Of a stretch of DNA of 29,951 nt, positions 8,532-16,819 are shown piece after piece. Below the pieces are notes generated by a model. It did no database searches, was not told where the DNA came from, and saw nothing but the letters and a program-made list of their open reading frames with translations. The stretch is from assembly GCA_964563855.1 (NCBI GenBank), contig CAZLYU010000047.1, positions 1 to 29,951 on the forward strand. Direction: 5' to 3'. The stretch's first letter is position 1. The number at the start of each line of letters is the position of its first letter. Made by a program: the position numbers and the translations under genes. The DNA is from JAFGRR01 sp964563855 (GTDB taxonomy: Bacteria > Planctomycetota > Phycisphaerae > UBA1845 > Fen-1342).

Positions 8532-9044
8532 TCAACGCGCGAAGCGATCATAGTAGAGCAGCGCCGCCACGCTTTTGCCATCCACAATCCGACCGTCGCC
8601 CACCGCCGACAACGCGTCATCCAGCGCCATCGGCGCCGGCGTGATCACCTCGCCCGCTTCCAGCGCCGTCGGCCCCGCCGTCAGCTCTTCCGCAACGTAC
8701 ATGAACATCCGCTCGTTGCAGAAGCCCGGCGTCGACAGCATCTCCAGCAGCAGCGTCAGCTTCCCCGCCCGATAGCCGGTCTCCTCGGTCAACTCCCGAC
8801 CCGCCGCGGTCTGCGGATCTTCGCCCGGATCGAGCGTCCCGGCCGGCAACTCCAGCAAGTCGCGCCCCACCGTGAAGCGATAGACGTTCTGCAAGAGCAC
8901 CCGCCCGTCCGGCAATATCGGCAGGATCACCGCCGCCCCCGGATGCTGCACCTCGTCATACGTATGCGCCGTACCGTCCGGCAGCGTCACGTGCCGGCGC
9001 ACGACTGCATACTTGCGACTGGTCAGCAGTGTTTCGTCAGACAA
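8532..9044 (-). CDS. Nudix hydrolase, ADP-ribose pyrophosphatase-like
   Basis: A 170-residue protein with a complete Nudix box: GTLDPGEDPQTAAGRELTEETGY fits G-x5-E-x7-RE-x2-EE-x-G. The surrounding sequence (RHVTLPDGTAHTYDEVQHPGAAVILPI, then FCNERMFMYVAEEL after the box) is typical of the ADP-ribose pyrophosphatase / NudF-like branch, which hydrolyses nucleoside diphosphate sugars. I start at TTG 9044 because homology begins right after it and cysK ends at 9053, eight bases earlier; a GAGG lies inside the last cysK codons. Longer in-frame starts would run deep into cysK antisense to nothing real. Likely co-transcribed with cysK. Exact substrate cannot be told. Confidence 0.85.
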   Translation of the reverse strand: MSDETLLTSRKYAVVRRHVTLPDGTAHTYDEVQHPGAAVILPILPDGRVLLQNVYRFTVGRDLLELPAGTLDPGEDPQTAAGRELTEETGYRAGKLTLLLEMLSTPGFCNERMFMYVAEELTAGPTALEAGEVITPAPMALDDALSAVGDGRIVDGKSVAALLYYDRFAR

Positions 9045-9052
9045 CGTCGTGA

Positions 9053-9997
9053 TTAAGCCTCGGCAAAGAGCGGGGTCGAAAGGTATCGCTCGCCCGGAGA
9101 CGGCAGCACCGCCACGATCAGCTTGCCGGCGTTCTCGGGCCGCCGCGCCACCTGATCCGCCGCGAATAAAGCCGCTCCGGAACTGATGCCGCACAACAAG
9201 CCTTCCTCGCGCGCGGCCCGCCGCGCCCACGCAAACGTGTCGTCGTTGCTCACCCGGATCACTTCGTCCACCACATCCAGCGCCAACACTTCCGGAATGA
9301 AACCCGCCCCGATGCCCTGAATCTTGTGCGGACCCGGCTTCAGCTCCTCCCCGTCTTTCGTCTGCGAGATCACCGGCGAATCCACCGGCTCCACGGCGAT
9401 GCACTGCACACCCGGCTTGCGCTCTTTCAGCACCGAGCCCACGCCCGTCAACGTGCCGCCCGTGCCGACGCCGGCAATGAAAATGTCCACCTTTCCGTCC
9501 GTGTCATTCCACACTTCCTCAGCAGTCGTCCGCCGATGAATCGCCGGGTTCGCCGGGTTGCGAAACTGCTGCGGCATGAAGCTGTTCGGCGTTTCCGCCA
9601 CCAGCGCCTCCGCCTTCGCCACCGCGCCCTTCATCCCCTCCGCCGCGGGCGTGAGCACCAGGTCGGCCCCGAGCTGCTTCAGCACCTGCCGACGCTCCAT
9701 GCTCATGCTCTCGGGCATCGTCAGAATCAGCTTCAACCCCTTCGCCGCGCACACAAACGCCAGCGCGATGCCGGTATTGCCCGAAGTCGGCTCGATGATC
9801 GTCGTGTCCGACTTGATCTTCCCTTCGCTCAGCCCCGCTTCGATCATCGCCGTGCCGATGCGATCCTTCACGCTGTTCAGCGGATTGAACCACTCCAGCT
9901 TCACATACACGTCCGCTTGCGACGCAATCAAACGATTGATGCGCACCAGCGGCGTGTGGCCGATGGTTGCTGTAACGTCGGGGTAGAGTCGGGCCAT
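9053..9997 (-). CDS. cysK: cysteine synthase A (O-acetylserine sulfhydrylase)
   Basis: A 314-residue PLP enzyme making cysteine from O-acetylserine and sulfide. Lys44 in NSVKDR is the expected Schiff-base lysine, PTSGNTG (70-76) binds the substrate carboxylate, and GVGTGGT (176-182) binds the PLP phosphate. The C-terminal SPGERYLSTPLF is a cysteine-synthase signature. Length is normal for CysK (about 310-320). GGAGG seven bases before ATG 9997 fixes the start. It follows carA by 103 bases and precedes the Nudix gene by eight, so a carA-cysK-Nudix-M50 transcript is possible. Together with MetXW it indicates sulfide-based sulfur amino-acid synthesis. Confidence 0.95.
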   Translation of the reverse strand: MARLYPDVTATIGHTPLVRINRLIASQADVYVKLEWFNPLNSVKDRIGTAMIEAGLSEGKIKSDTTIIEPTSGNTGIALAFVCAAKGLKLILTMPESMSMERRQVLKQLGADLVLTPAAEGMKGAVAKAEALVAETPNSFMPQQFRNPANPAIHRRTTAEEVWNDTDGKVDIFIAGVGTGGTLTGVGSVLKERKPGVQCIAVEPVDSPVISQTKDGEELKPGPHKIQGIGAGFIPEVLALDVVDEVIRVSNDDTFAWARRAAREEGLLCGISSGAALFAADQVARRPENAGKLIVAVLPSPGERYLSTPLFAEA

Positions 9998-10100
9998 CGC
10001 AGCGCCTCCAGGTCGATACCGCTCAGGTGAAGAGTATTCACTGCATAGTACGAGCGCGGACCCGGGCTGACAAAAACACGCGAGCGCAATAGCAAGCGCC

Positions 10101-11294
10101 TCACGCCGGCAACGCCCGCGGACGCCGCCCCGCGTGCGCGCTCTGACACGCCTCCAGCTCCGCCGTCGTCAGCGGCCGCCGCTGCTCGATCAGCGTTCGG
10201 AACACATCAAACAGATACCCGGCGTCGTGCGGACCCGGCGCCGCTTCGGGGTGATATTGCACCGCAAACAGCGGCAGCTCGCGATGACGAAAACCCTCGA
10301 CCGTCCCGTCATACAGATTCACATGCGTTTGCTCGAGACCCGCGCCCGCCAGCGATTCCTGACGCACCGCGAACCCGTGGTTCTGCGACGTGATCTCCAC
10401 ACGCTCCGTCAGCAGGTTCTTCACCGGATGGTTGTAGCCGTGATGCCCGAACTTCAGCTTGAAGGTGCTCGCGCCCAGCGCCAACGCCAGCAACTGATGC
10501 CCCAGACAGATCCCGAAGGTCGGCAGCGCCGGCCCCACCTCACCGAGCAGCTTCACGACATAGTCGACCGCCGCCGGATCGCCCGGACCATTACTCACAA
10601 ACAACCCATCCGCCCCCAGCGCCAGAATCTGCTCCGCAGAAGCCGTCGGCGGCATGATCGTCACGCGACAGCCGATATCCACCAGATGCCGCAGGATGTT
10701 CCGCTTCATCCCGCAATCCAGCGCCGCCACGTGTTTGTCGATCGGCATCCGCCGCGCGCGGTCAAACAGCTCACCCTCCAGCCCCGTGCTCCACGTCTGC
10801 GGCTCACGCGCCGCCACCTGACGCACCAAGTCTTGTCCCGCCATCGACGGCAACGCGCGGGCCCGATCGATCAGCTCATCGTCGTCGATGTCCGTCGTCG
10901 CCAGCGCCCCATTGATGGCCCCGTCAACACGCAGCTTCAGCGTCAGCTCACGCGTATCGATCCCCGTCAGACCCGGCACACCATGACGCGCAAGCCACGC
11001 ATCGAGCGCGCGGTCCGAGCGAAAGTTCGAACGCAGCCCCGACAGCTCCCGCACCACAAACCCCTCCACGCACGGCCGCGGCGACTCATCATCCTCGGGA
11101 TTGACGCCGTAGTTTCCTTGCAGGGGGGTGGTCATGCAGATGATCTGCCCCGTGTACGATGGGTCCGAGATAACCTCCTGATAGCCGCTGTGCGCCGTGT
11201 TGAACACGACTTCCCCCCCGCGAATCGTCTCGCCGCCAAACGCGGTCCCGACAAACAGCGATCCGTCGGCGAGTGCGAGCTTCCCTTCTCTCAT
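10101..11294 (-). CDS. carA: carbamoyl-phosphate synthase small subunit
   Basis: A 397-residue class I glutamine amidotransferase subunit that supplies ammonia to CarB for carbamoyl phosphate, feeding pyrimidine and arginine synthesis. The N-terminal CPSase_sm domain (MREGKLALADGSLFVG...) occupies about 1-150. The amidotransferase domain holds nucleophile Cys263 in GICLGHQ and the His348/Glu350 pair in QYHPE. I start at ATG 11294; a longer frame reaches 11438 but its extra 48 residues are Arg/Ala-rich and unlike the family, whose members begin close to this Met. Length fits CarA (about 380-400). carB is not in the window. It is the first gene of the minus-strand run. Confidence 0.95.
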   Translation of the reverse strand: MREGKLALADGSLFVGTAFGGETIRGGEVVFNTAHSGYQEVISDPSYTGQIICMTTPLQGNYGVNPEDDESPRPCVEGFVVRELSGLRSNFRSDRALDAWLARHGVPGLTGIDTRELTLKLRVDGAINGALATTDIDDDELIDRARALPSMAGQDLVRQVAAREPQTWSTGLEGELFDRARRMPIDKHVAALDCGMKRNILRHLVDIGCRVTIMPPTASAEQILALGADGLFVSNGPGDPAAVDYVVKLLGEVGPALPTFGICLGHQLLALALGASTFKLKFGHHGYNHPVKNLLTERVEITSQNHGFAVRQESLAGAGLEQTHVNLYDGTVEGFRHRELPLFAVQYHPEAAPGPHDAGYLFDVFRTLIEQRRPLTTAELEACQSAHAGRRPRALPA

Positions 11295-11575
11295 GTCACG
11301 CTCTCGTGGGTAGGGGGGGCAGTGGGTCGTCGCGGTGAGTGCTCGTCGCGCCCCGCATGACGTCCAGAGTCTAGCAGGCGACAGCGCCCCTGACGACCGC
11401 CACAACGCGTCCCGTCCATGGCGGGCGGGCCGAGCCAATCAAACGGGCCAAGCCGACGGCCGGGGGAGCCGACGGCAGGGGGCTACCGGCGCCCTGCGGA
11501 TGGCTGTTCGCCTCGGCAGGTGTTGAACCGGACGGGCCCCGGGCATCGTCGAGCAGCGGATGCGCGCGTCGCGCC
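11295..11575. other. intergenic gap upstream of carA
   Basis: These 281 bases separate carA from the end of the PilZ-like gene. They are GC-rich with several G-runs and contain no recognised coding frame or RNA. Any promoter or pyrimidine-responsive leader of carA should be here, but no clear attenuator hairpin with a T-run was seen. Confidence 0.35.
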
Positions 11576-12073
11576 CTAACAGATCGCCGTTTGCAACAGG
11601 TCGCCCCCACGCTCCGGCGGCGCCGGCGCAAAGACCGACTCAAACCGAACCGCCACCGTCGCATACCCCTGCAAGTCGCTCGGCTCGATACGCACCACAC
11701 GCGCCTCCGGAGGCAGCGACGGCGCCGTCTCGCGCACCAGCCGCGACGAACTGTGCATCGCTTCCAGGTGCAACGGCGATCCGACAAACATTCGACGACG
11801 CTCGGGCGCCAGGAACGCCGCCCCAGTCTCGCTCACATTCAGCATCCAACCGCCGCACGGCTGTCCCGCCGCCGGTCCGTGCGCCGCCGGTGACTCGTCG
11901 ATGGTCGGGGTAAAGAAAAACGCGAAAGCCGTGGGATGTCGCGCGGCGCCGCGTCGCTCGGGAGATGGTTGAGAGGTCGCTCCCATTGGCGTACAACCGA
12001 TTGGCCGTGTGAACTCAGCAGCGATCCGCATCGCCGCTGCAACGCCCGTAGCTTCGGCTTGCGTCCCGTTCAT
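11576..12073 (-). CDS. PilZ-domain-like protein
   Basis: A 165-residue protein with the two hallmarks of a c-di-GMP-binding PilZ domain: RGAAR (RxxxR, residues 41-45) and NVSETG (NxSxxG, 79-84), about 34 residues apart. The following region, with alternating hydrophobic residues up to about 155, would supply the beta barrel. The spacing between the two motifs is a little long because of a Pro/Ala/Gly-rich insert (62-74). The first 35 residues are low in conservation signals and no ribosome site precedes ATG 12073, so the true start may be further in. It is divergent from trmB. c-di-GMP binding is inferred from motifs only. Confidence 0.6.
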   Translation of the reverse strand: MNGTQAEATGVAAAMRIAAEFTRPIGCTPMGATSQPSPERRGAARHPTAFAFFFTPTIDESPAAHGPAAGQPCGGWMLNVSETGAAFLAPERRRMFVGSPLHLEAMHSSSRLVRETAPSLPPEARVVRIEPSDLQGYATVAVRFESVFAPAPPERGGDLLQTAIC

Positions 12074-12158
12074 CTTGATCGAATTCAGGATGGCGTCGCT
12101 GGCAACCTGTTAAGATAGGTAAACCTCGGCCGCGTCGCCGATAACCACCGAACCATCG

Positions 12159-12848
12159 ATGTCTCAGCAGCACACTTTCGACGACGATCGCCACCCGCCA
12201 AACGCGCAGCATCCGCCGGGGCCCGACGCGACCGACCATCCGCGCGCCCAACCCGCCGTAACCGTCCCAACCACCGACCTCGAAGGCTTCACCTGGAACC
12301 GCTGCTTCGGCAACGACCGCCCCGTCGAACTGGAAATCGGCGCCGGCAAAGCAGCGTTCCTCCTCCGCCGCGCACAGCAATACCCCCACACCAACTTCCT
12401 CGGCATCGAGTGGGCCAACGAGTTCTACAAATACGCAGCCGACCGCATGCAGCGCTGGAACATCCCCAACGTGCGCATGCTCCGCACCGACGCCGCCTAC
12501 TTCATCCGCGTCATCTGTCCGCGCGACAGCCTGCGTGTCCTGCACATCTACCACCCCGATCCCTGGCCCAAAGCACGACACCACAAACGCCGCCTGCTCC
12601 AACCCGCGTTCATCGACGCCGCCTTCGACTGCCTCGTCACCGGCGGACGCATGGCCGTACAAACCGATCACGCCGAATACTTCCGCTTCTTCGAACCCAC
12701 CCTCCGCGATCACCCCCGCGCACGCGTCGCCCCCTTCGACGACCCCGCCTTCGGCGTGACCGACGCCCAGGTCGCCACCAACTTCGAGATCAAGTACCGC
12801 CGCGAAGGCCGCCAGATCTATCAGATCGCCGTAGAAAAGATTCGCTAG
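12159..12848 (+). CDS. trmB: tRNA (guanine-N7)-methyltransferase
   Basis: A 229-residue SAM-dependent methyltransferase that makes m7G, normally at position 46 of tRNA variable loops. VELEIGAGKAAF (56-67) is the SAM-binding loop, FLGIEWANEF follows it, and HIYHPDPWPKARHHKRRL (129-146) is the TrmB signature. TDHAEYF and the C-terminal TNFEIKYRREG also match the family. An N-terminal extension of about 40 residues, Pro/His/Asp-rich, is probably disordered. No Shine-Dalgarno sequence precedes ATG 12159. It converges on rtcB with a 151-base gap in which nothing else is seen. Confidence 0.94.
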   Translation: MSQQHTFDDDRHPPNAQHPPGPDATDHPRAQPAVTVPTTDLEGFTWNRCFGNDRPVELEIGAGKAAFLLRRAQQYPHTNFLGIEWANEFYKYAADRMQRWNIPNVRMLRTDAAYFIRVICPRDSLRVLHIYHPDPWPKARHHKRRLLQPAFIDAAFDCLVTGGRMAVQTDHAEYFRFFEPTLRDHPRARVAPFDDPAFGVTDAQVATNFEIKYRREGRQIYQIAVEKIR

Positions 12849-12999
12849 GGCCCAAGCGGTGGTCGAGCAGGTCCGCGAGACCAGACGAACGAAGCCCAGT
12901 TACCTCGACAGATGCAGCGTCAAACCCACGGATCGGTCGAAGACCGCGCCGCCGCCACGACGCATCGCACAACGCGTCGCCGCCACGCGCCAAGGCAGT

Positions 13000-14466
13000 C
13001 TACCCCTTCACTACACCCACCGGCTTCAGCCGCGCCACCGACTTGCTGATCCGCGCCGCTTGCAGCACCGATACCACATCCGCCACATCCTTGTAAGCCG
13101 CCGGCTGTTCTTCATTCAGTCCCGCCTTGCTCCGCGCTCGCGCATAAACCCCGCGGCTCTGCAGCTCTTTCGCGATCGACCGCCCGTGCGCCATCTTGTT
13201 CGCCGCCGTCCGCGACATCAGCCGGCCAGCCCCGTGGCAAGCGCTGCCGAACGTCTCCTCCATCGCCTGCGGCTGACCCACCAGCACATAGCTATAGCGA
13301 CCCATGTCCCCCGGCACGAGCACCGGCTGCCCAATCGCGCGGTACCGCTCCGGCGTTTCCGGATGCCCCGGCGGGAACGCCCGCGTCGCGCCCTTGCGAT
13401 GCACACACAGGGTGCGCTCACGCCCATCAATGGTGTACCTTTCCATCTTCGCGATATTGTGGGCCACGTCGTAAACCAGGTGCAGACCCAATTCTTCCGC
13501 CGGCGCGTTCATCACGTCGCTGATCGCCTCGCGCGCCAGATGCGTCATGATCTGCCGGTTCGCCCACGCAAAGTTCGCCGCGCAGCGCATCGCGCCAAGA
13601 TACTTCTGACCCTCCGGGCTGTTGATCGGCGCGCACGCGAGCTGACGGTCGGGCAGTTCAATGCCGTACTTCGCCGGCGCGTCGCGCAGGTCGCGCAGCG
13701 CATCGTCACAAACCTGATAGCCCAGCCCGCGCGAGCCCGAGTGAATCATGAACGCCAGCTTGCCCAGCTCCAGCCCCATCGCCGTCGCGGCCGCGTCGTC
13801 GTAAATCTCCTCAACCACCTGCACTTCGAGAAAATGGTTCCCCGCCCCCAGCGAGCCGCACTGATTCATGCCGCGCTGGATCGCGTGATCAGAGACGCAC
13901 TCGGGCAGCGCGCCAGCCAGTCGACCATTCGCCTCGGTCACCTCCGCGTCGCCGCGCCAGCCCATGCCGCGCTCGATGACGTACTCCACCCCGCGCACCA
14001 TCAGCTCGCTGAGCTCCTTCGCTGAGAACTTGACCGGGCTGCGTTCGCCAACGCCGCACGGCACCTTCTCAAACAGGCGGTCAACGATCTTCGGCAGCCG
14101 CTTCTCCGCGCGCTTCAGCGGAATGTTCGAGCGGATCAGCCGCACGCCGCAGTTGATGTCATACCCCACCCCGCCCGGGCTGATCACCCCGCCGTCGTCC
14201 GGGTCGGTCGCCGCCACCCCGCCAATCGAGAAACCGTAGCCCCAGTGAATGTCCGGCATCGCGATCGACGCCCCCACAATGCCCGGCAGGCACGCGACAT
14301 TCGCAACCTGCTCCGGCGATTGGTCAGCCCGAATCTTCTCCATCAGCGCGTCATTGGCGTAGATCACGCCGTCAACACGCATCTCAGGTCGGTACGTCTT
14401 CGGAATCCGCCAACGGAAATCGTCGATCCGTTCCAGCGGTCCGGTGTAGGCGCCTTTGCCCATCAT
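13000..14466 (-). CDS. rtcB: RNA-splicing ligase RtcB
   Basis: A 488-residue ligase that joins 2',3'-cyclic-phosphate or 3'-phosphate ends to 5'-OH RNA using GTP and Mn2+. Metal ligands are visible: D103/C106 in GYDINCGVR, H211 in LGAGNHFLEVQ, H242 in MIHSGSRGLGYQ, and H336. The guanylylated histidine is H411 in ACHGAGRLMSR. Numbering runs close to eight above the archaeal enzyme. Two ATGs are adjacent: GGGAG lies three bases before the first (14466) and six before the second (14463), so the second may be the real start. No rtcA, rtcR or archease gene neighbours it, so it may act in tRNA or RNA repair as a stand-alone gene. Confidence 0.95.
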   Translation of the reverse strand: MMGKGAYTGPLERIDDFRWRIPKTYRPEMRVDGVIYANDALMEKIRADQSPEQVANVACLPGIVGASIAMPDIHWGYGFSIGGVAATDPDDGGVISPGGVGYDINCGVRLIRSNIPLKRAEKRLPKIVDRLFEKVPCGVGERSPVKFSAKELSELMVRGVEYVIERGMGWRGDAEVTEANGRLAGALPECVSDHAIQRGMNQCGSLGAGNHFLEVQVVEEIYDDAAATAMGLELGKLAFMIHSGSRGLGYQVCDDALRDLRDAPAKYGIELPDRQLACAPINSPEGQKYLGAMRCAANFAWANRQIMTHLAREAISDVMNAPAEELGLHLVYDVAHNIAKMERYTIDGRERTLCVHRKGATRAFPPGHPETPERYRAIGQPVLVPGDMGRYSYVLVGQPQAMEETFGSACHGAGRLMSRTAANKMAHGRSIAKELQSRGVYARARSKAGLNEEQPAAYKDVADVVSVLQAARISKSVARLKPVGVVKG

Positions 14467-14553
14467 TTGCTCCCACGCTGCTACCTTGAGCTTGCATGGG
14501 AATGCTAACGCATGTGCGGCGCGAAGACTCCGCGCGCCAGCCGCACGGCCGAG

Positions 14554-14778
14554 TTACGCCTCGTCGCCTGCGTCGTCGTCGTCGTCGTCGTCCGATGCCT
14601 CCGCCGCGTCAGCTTCACGCAGCTCCAAACGTCGGACACGCGAGTCCGCCAGCGTGTCTTGGTACAGCGCCAGCATCTCGCCGCTATCACGCAGCGTCGT
14701 GGCCGCCCGCGTCAGCAGCAGCAGGGCGGCGGTCGCGGCGGCGCCAAGCACCAGCAGTGGATGAAGGGGAATGTCCAC
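14554..14778 (-). CDS. small membrane protein with poly-Asp tail
   Basis: A 74-residue protein starting at GTG 14778, with GGGAG seven bases before it. Residues 6-25 form one hydrophobic helix (LLVLGAAATAALLLLT); the rest is a charged, probably helical stretch ending in seven consecutive Asp and a few acidic residues. The Asp run is encoded by a seven-unit trinucleotide repeat, prone to length change. The ribosome site and the clean helix support a real gene, but no family was recognised. It sits 87 bases upstream of rtcB on the same strand and may be co-transcribed with it. Confidence 0.55.
   Translation of the reverse strand: MDIPLHPLLVLGAAATAALLLLTRAATTLRDSGEMLALYQDTLADSRVRRLELREADAAEASDDDDDDDAGDEA
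14572..14592. repeat. (GTC)7 trinucleotide repeat
   Basis: Seven perfect GTC units on the plus strand, read as GAC codons (Asp) in the small membrane protein. Further GTC-rich sequence flanks it. Confidence 0.9.
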
Positions 14779-14984
14779 GAGCCGACTCCCGCCAAACCCT
14801 TTACGCGCGGCGGCGCCCGTCGGCCGGTCACCTCGCCGACGCCGCCTTCGGTCTATCGGGTCGAACCACCGCGGCCTGCAAAACCGAGTCCGCCATCAAC
14901 TTGCGACGCCGCGCCCGCTCCACTAGCATCGCCCCGCAACGGCCGCGGAGCGCTCTGTGGCGGCCAACGCGCAACGGTTGCTGG

Positions 14985-14990
14985 AAAGGG
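14985..14990 (+). promoter_or_regulatory. apt: ribosome binding site deciding the apt GTG start
   Basis: AAAGGG six bases before GTG 14997. No ATG in frame is available near the family's usual start, so this site supports the GTG. Confidence 0.55.
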
Positions 14991-14996
14991 CTTTGC

Positions 14997-15542
14997 GTGA
15001 CCTCACTAACCCTGAGCGGCAGCGCCATTGACGGGCTGCGGGCACTCATTCGCGACATCCCCGACTTCCCCAAAGCCGGGATCTTGTTTAAAGACATCAC
15101 GCCGCTGCTCGGCGATCCCGCCGGCTTGGCCCTCGCGATGGAGCTGCTGGTCCAGCCTTATCGGGGCATGCAGATCGACGCCGTCGCTTCCGCCGAATCG
15201 CGCGGATTTATCTTCGGAACGGCCGCAGCCACGGCCCTCTCCTCAGGATTCGTCCCCATCCGCAAGCCCGGCAAGCTGCCGGCGCCCACGCGCACCTACG
15301 AATACCAACTCGAGTACGGAACCGATCAACTCGAGATTCACGCCGACGCCGTACGACCAGGACAAAACGTCCTCGTCATCGACGACGTCTTGGCCACCGG
15401 CGGCACACTCGCCGCGTCTTGCAAACTCGTTCGCGAACTGGGGGCCAACCTCGCCGGCGTGGCGGTCCTCATCGAACTCGAAGAACTCGCCGGACGTCAA
15501 AAACTCCCCGACGCCAACATCCACAGCGTCCTGCGATACTAG
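14997..15542 (+). CDS. apt: adenine phosphoribosyltransferase
   Basis: A 181-residue type I phosphoribosyltransferase converting adenine and PRPP to AMP in purine salvage. The PRPP loop VLVIDDVLATGGT lies at 125-137, the N-terminal IRDIPDFPKAGILFKDITPLL (18-38) is an Apt signature, and AESRGFIFG (66-74) and RKPGKLP (89-95) also match. I start at GTG 14997 because AAAGGG lies six bases before it and the family normally begins about here; the frame stays open upstream but that part is Arg-rich and unrelated. Length is normal (about 170-185). It is followed by a long palindrome and then by the lipoprotein cluster. Confidence 0.95.
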   Translation: MTSLTLSGSAIDGLRALIRDIPDFPKAGILFKDITPLLGDPAGLALAMELLVQPYRGMQIDAVASAESRGFIFGTAAATALSSGFVPIRKPGKLPAPTRTYEYQLEYGTDQLEIHADAVRPGQNVLVIDDVLATGGTLAASCKLVRELGANLAGVAVLIELEELAGRQKLPDANIHSVLRY

Positions 15543-15597
15543 CTTGCCGGCCACGAGGCGAAGACACCCTGTGAGTTGCTCAATCAGCGATACTGAT

Positions 15598-15641
15598 GCA
15601 TGGGTCCATGTGACGGCCAAGCCGACACATCCGACCCATGC
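15598..15641 (+). repeat. long imperfect palindrome after apt
   Basis: Nested arms pair in order: GCATGGGTC with GACCCATGC, ATGTG with CACAT, and CGGC with GCCG around a CAA loop, with only single-base interruptions and one extra C. The outer arms match the ATGGGTC/GACCC core of the palindromes at 22.2-28.5 kb. It could fold at the 3' end of the apt mRNA, but no T-run follows. Confidence 0.75.
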
Positions 15642-15690
15642 TGAACCTGGCCGGGATGGGGGTCGTCGGTCATGCCAAAGGAGCTTGGCC

Positions 15691-16221
15691 ATGGGACGAC
15701 AGCGACGTTGGCACGCAGCGATCCTCGCGATCCTGCTGCTTTCCCAAAGCGGATGCGCAGTCATCGGCGACCTCTTCAACGAAAGCTTCCTGACCACCCT
15801 CGGACTGTCGCCCCAGGTGCTCATCCCCCCGCAAGGCACAGCGATCGTCGTCTTCCAAAACAACACCGCCAACACCGCCTTGTTCCTCGCGTACGAAATC
15901 CCCGATGCGGATAACCCCGCCGGCGGCGCACGCAACTTCAGCGCGCAGGTGCCCCCCGGAGCCGCCTCGCCCAGAAACGAAGTCCTTCGTTGCCCCATCG
16001 ATGTCATCGGCCCCGGCTCACTCGACGGCGCCTTCGCCGTCGTCGACCCCGCCGTCCAGGTCTTCGTCGACGGCATGGCCACCGACGTCAACTACACCGG
16101 GACGCCCCTGCGCAACGGCGTCGACTTCCGCTGCGGCGACACCATCCTCATCCAACTGAGCGGCGTCGGCGCCGATGCCGACGCCTTCACCATCGCCGTT
16201 CAAGTGCTGCCGGGGCTCTAA
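15691..16221 (+). CDS. lipoprotein of the paired-Cys type, first gene of cluster
   Basis: A 176-residue protein with a basic N-terminus, hydrophobic helix (about 8-20) and candidate lipidated Cys22 in SQSGC; Gln at -3 is unusual for a lipobox. After it comes GDLFNESFLTTLG, then a beta-type stretch AIVVFQNNTANTALFLAYEI. Two further cysteines, C101 (RCPID) and C148 (FRCGD), are 47 residues apart and could form a disulfide. The next gene has the same plan: FVDTLLG after the lipobox, and a Cys pair 49 apart ending YDCGDEVRFQL. AAAGGAG seven bases before ATG 15691 marks a strong start. Family and function unknown; anchoring in a membrane facing the periplasm is inferred. Confidence 0.8.
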   Translation: MGRQRRWHAAILAILLLSQSGCAVIGDLFNESFLTTLGLSPQVLIPPQGTAIVVFQNNTANTALFLAYEIPDADNPAGGARNFSAQVPPGAASPRNEVLRCPIDVIGPGSLDGAFAVVDPAVQVFVDGMATDVNYTGTPLRNGVDFRCGDTILIQLSGVGADADAFTIAVQVLPGL

Positions 16222-16224
16222 CGC

Positions 16225-16776
16225 ATGATCAACCGACGCACCTTCCATCAGACAACGACGCCCTTCACGCTCGCCCTCGCCCTCGGCCTCGCCGTCGCCC
16301 TCGGCGGCTGCGCAACCCCCGTCTTGTCCGATGTGCTCAACCCAACGTTCGTCGACACGCTCCTCGGCGGTGATAACGTCGCCAGCCTCCCCGGCGGAGC
16401 GCCCGCTATCGTCGTCGCCGCCGAGAACGTCACCGGTCGAACCGCCGACATGCAGATCAGCTATCGCACCGGCGCCGATGAAGTCGTCTCATACGTCGTC
16501 ACCGTCGAGCCCGGCGGAAGAACCGCCCAGGCCATCGCCTGCCCCGTCACCGAACTCACCATCGGCGATGTCACCGATGCAACCCAGAGCGGCGTCACCG
16601 TCCGCCTTGGCGTCGGCCTCACCACCGACCCCTTCCTGCTCGTCGAACCCCTCGGCGTCATCCTGACCGAAGGCGTCAACTACGACTGCGGCGACGAGGT
16701 GCGATTCCAACTCGCGTCGTCCGCCGAAACGATCACCGGTTTTCGAGTGTTTGCGTTCATTACCAGGGCCGACTAA
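16225..16776 (+). CDS. lipoprotein of the paired-Cys type, paralogue of the preceding
   Basis: A 183-residue lipoprotein: basic N-terminus, hydrophobic helix about 14-27, lipobox LGGC with Cys29. The mature part begins PVLSDVLNPTFVDTLLGG, continues AIVVAAENVTGRTADMQISY, and has C106 (ACPVT) and C155 (YDCGDEVRFQL). Order and spacing match the upstream gene, so the two are probably a tandem duplication now strongly diverged. It starts three bases after the upstream stop with only GGGG as a possible ribosome site, suggesting translational coupling. No known domain recognised. Confidence 0.8.
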   Translation: MINRRTFHQTTTPFTLALALGLAVALGGCATPVLSDVLNPTFVDTLLGGDNVASLPGGAPAIVVAAENVTGRTADMQISYRTGADEVVSYVVTVEPGGRTAQAIACPVTELTIGDVTDATQSGVTVRLGVGLTTDPFLLVEPLGVILTEGVNYDCGDEVRFQLASSAETITGFRVFAFITRAD

Positions 16777-16819
16777 GCCGCCCACGCCCGCGATGTGCTT
16801 TATGCACGGCGAGAGTTCT

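Noticed and set aside
8532..9404. 290-residue form of the Nudix protein
   Set aside because: The extra N-terminal part lies antisense-in-phase across cysK and is Arg/Gly-rich without similarity; the family start fits TTG 9044.
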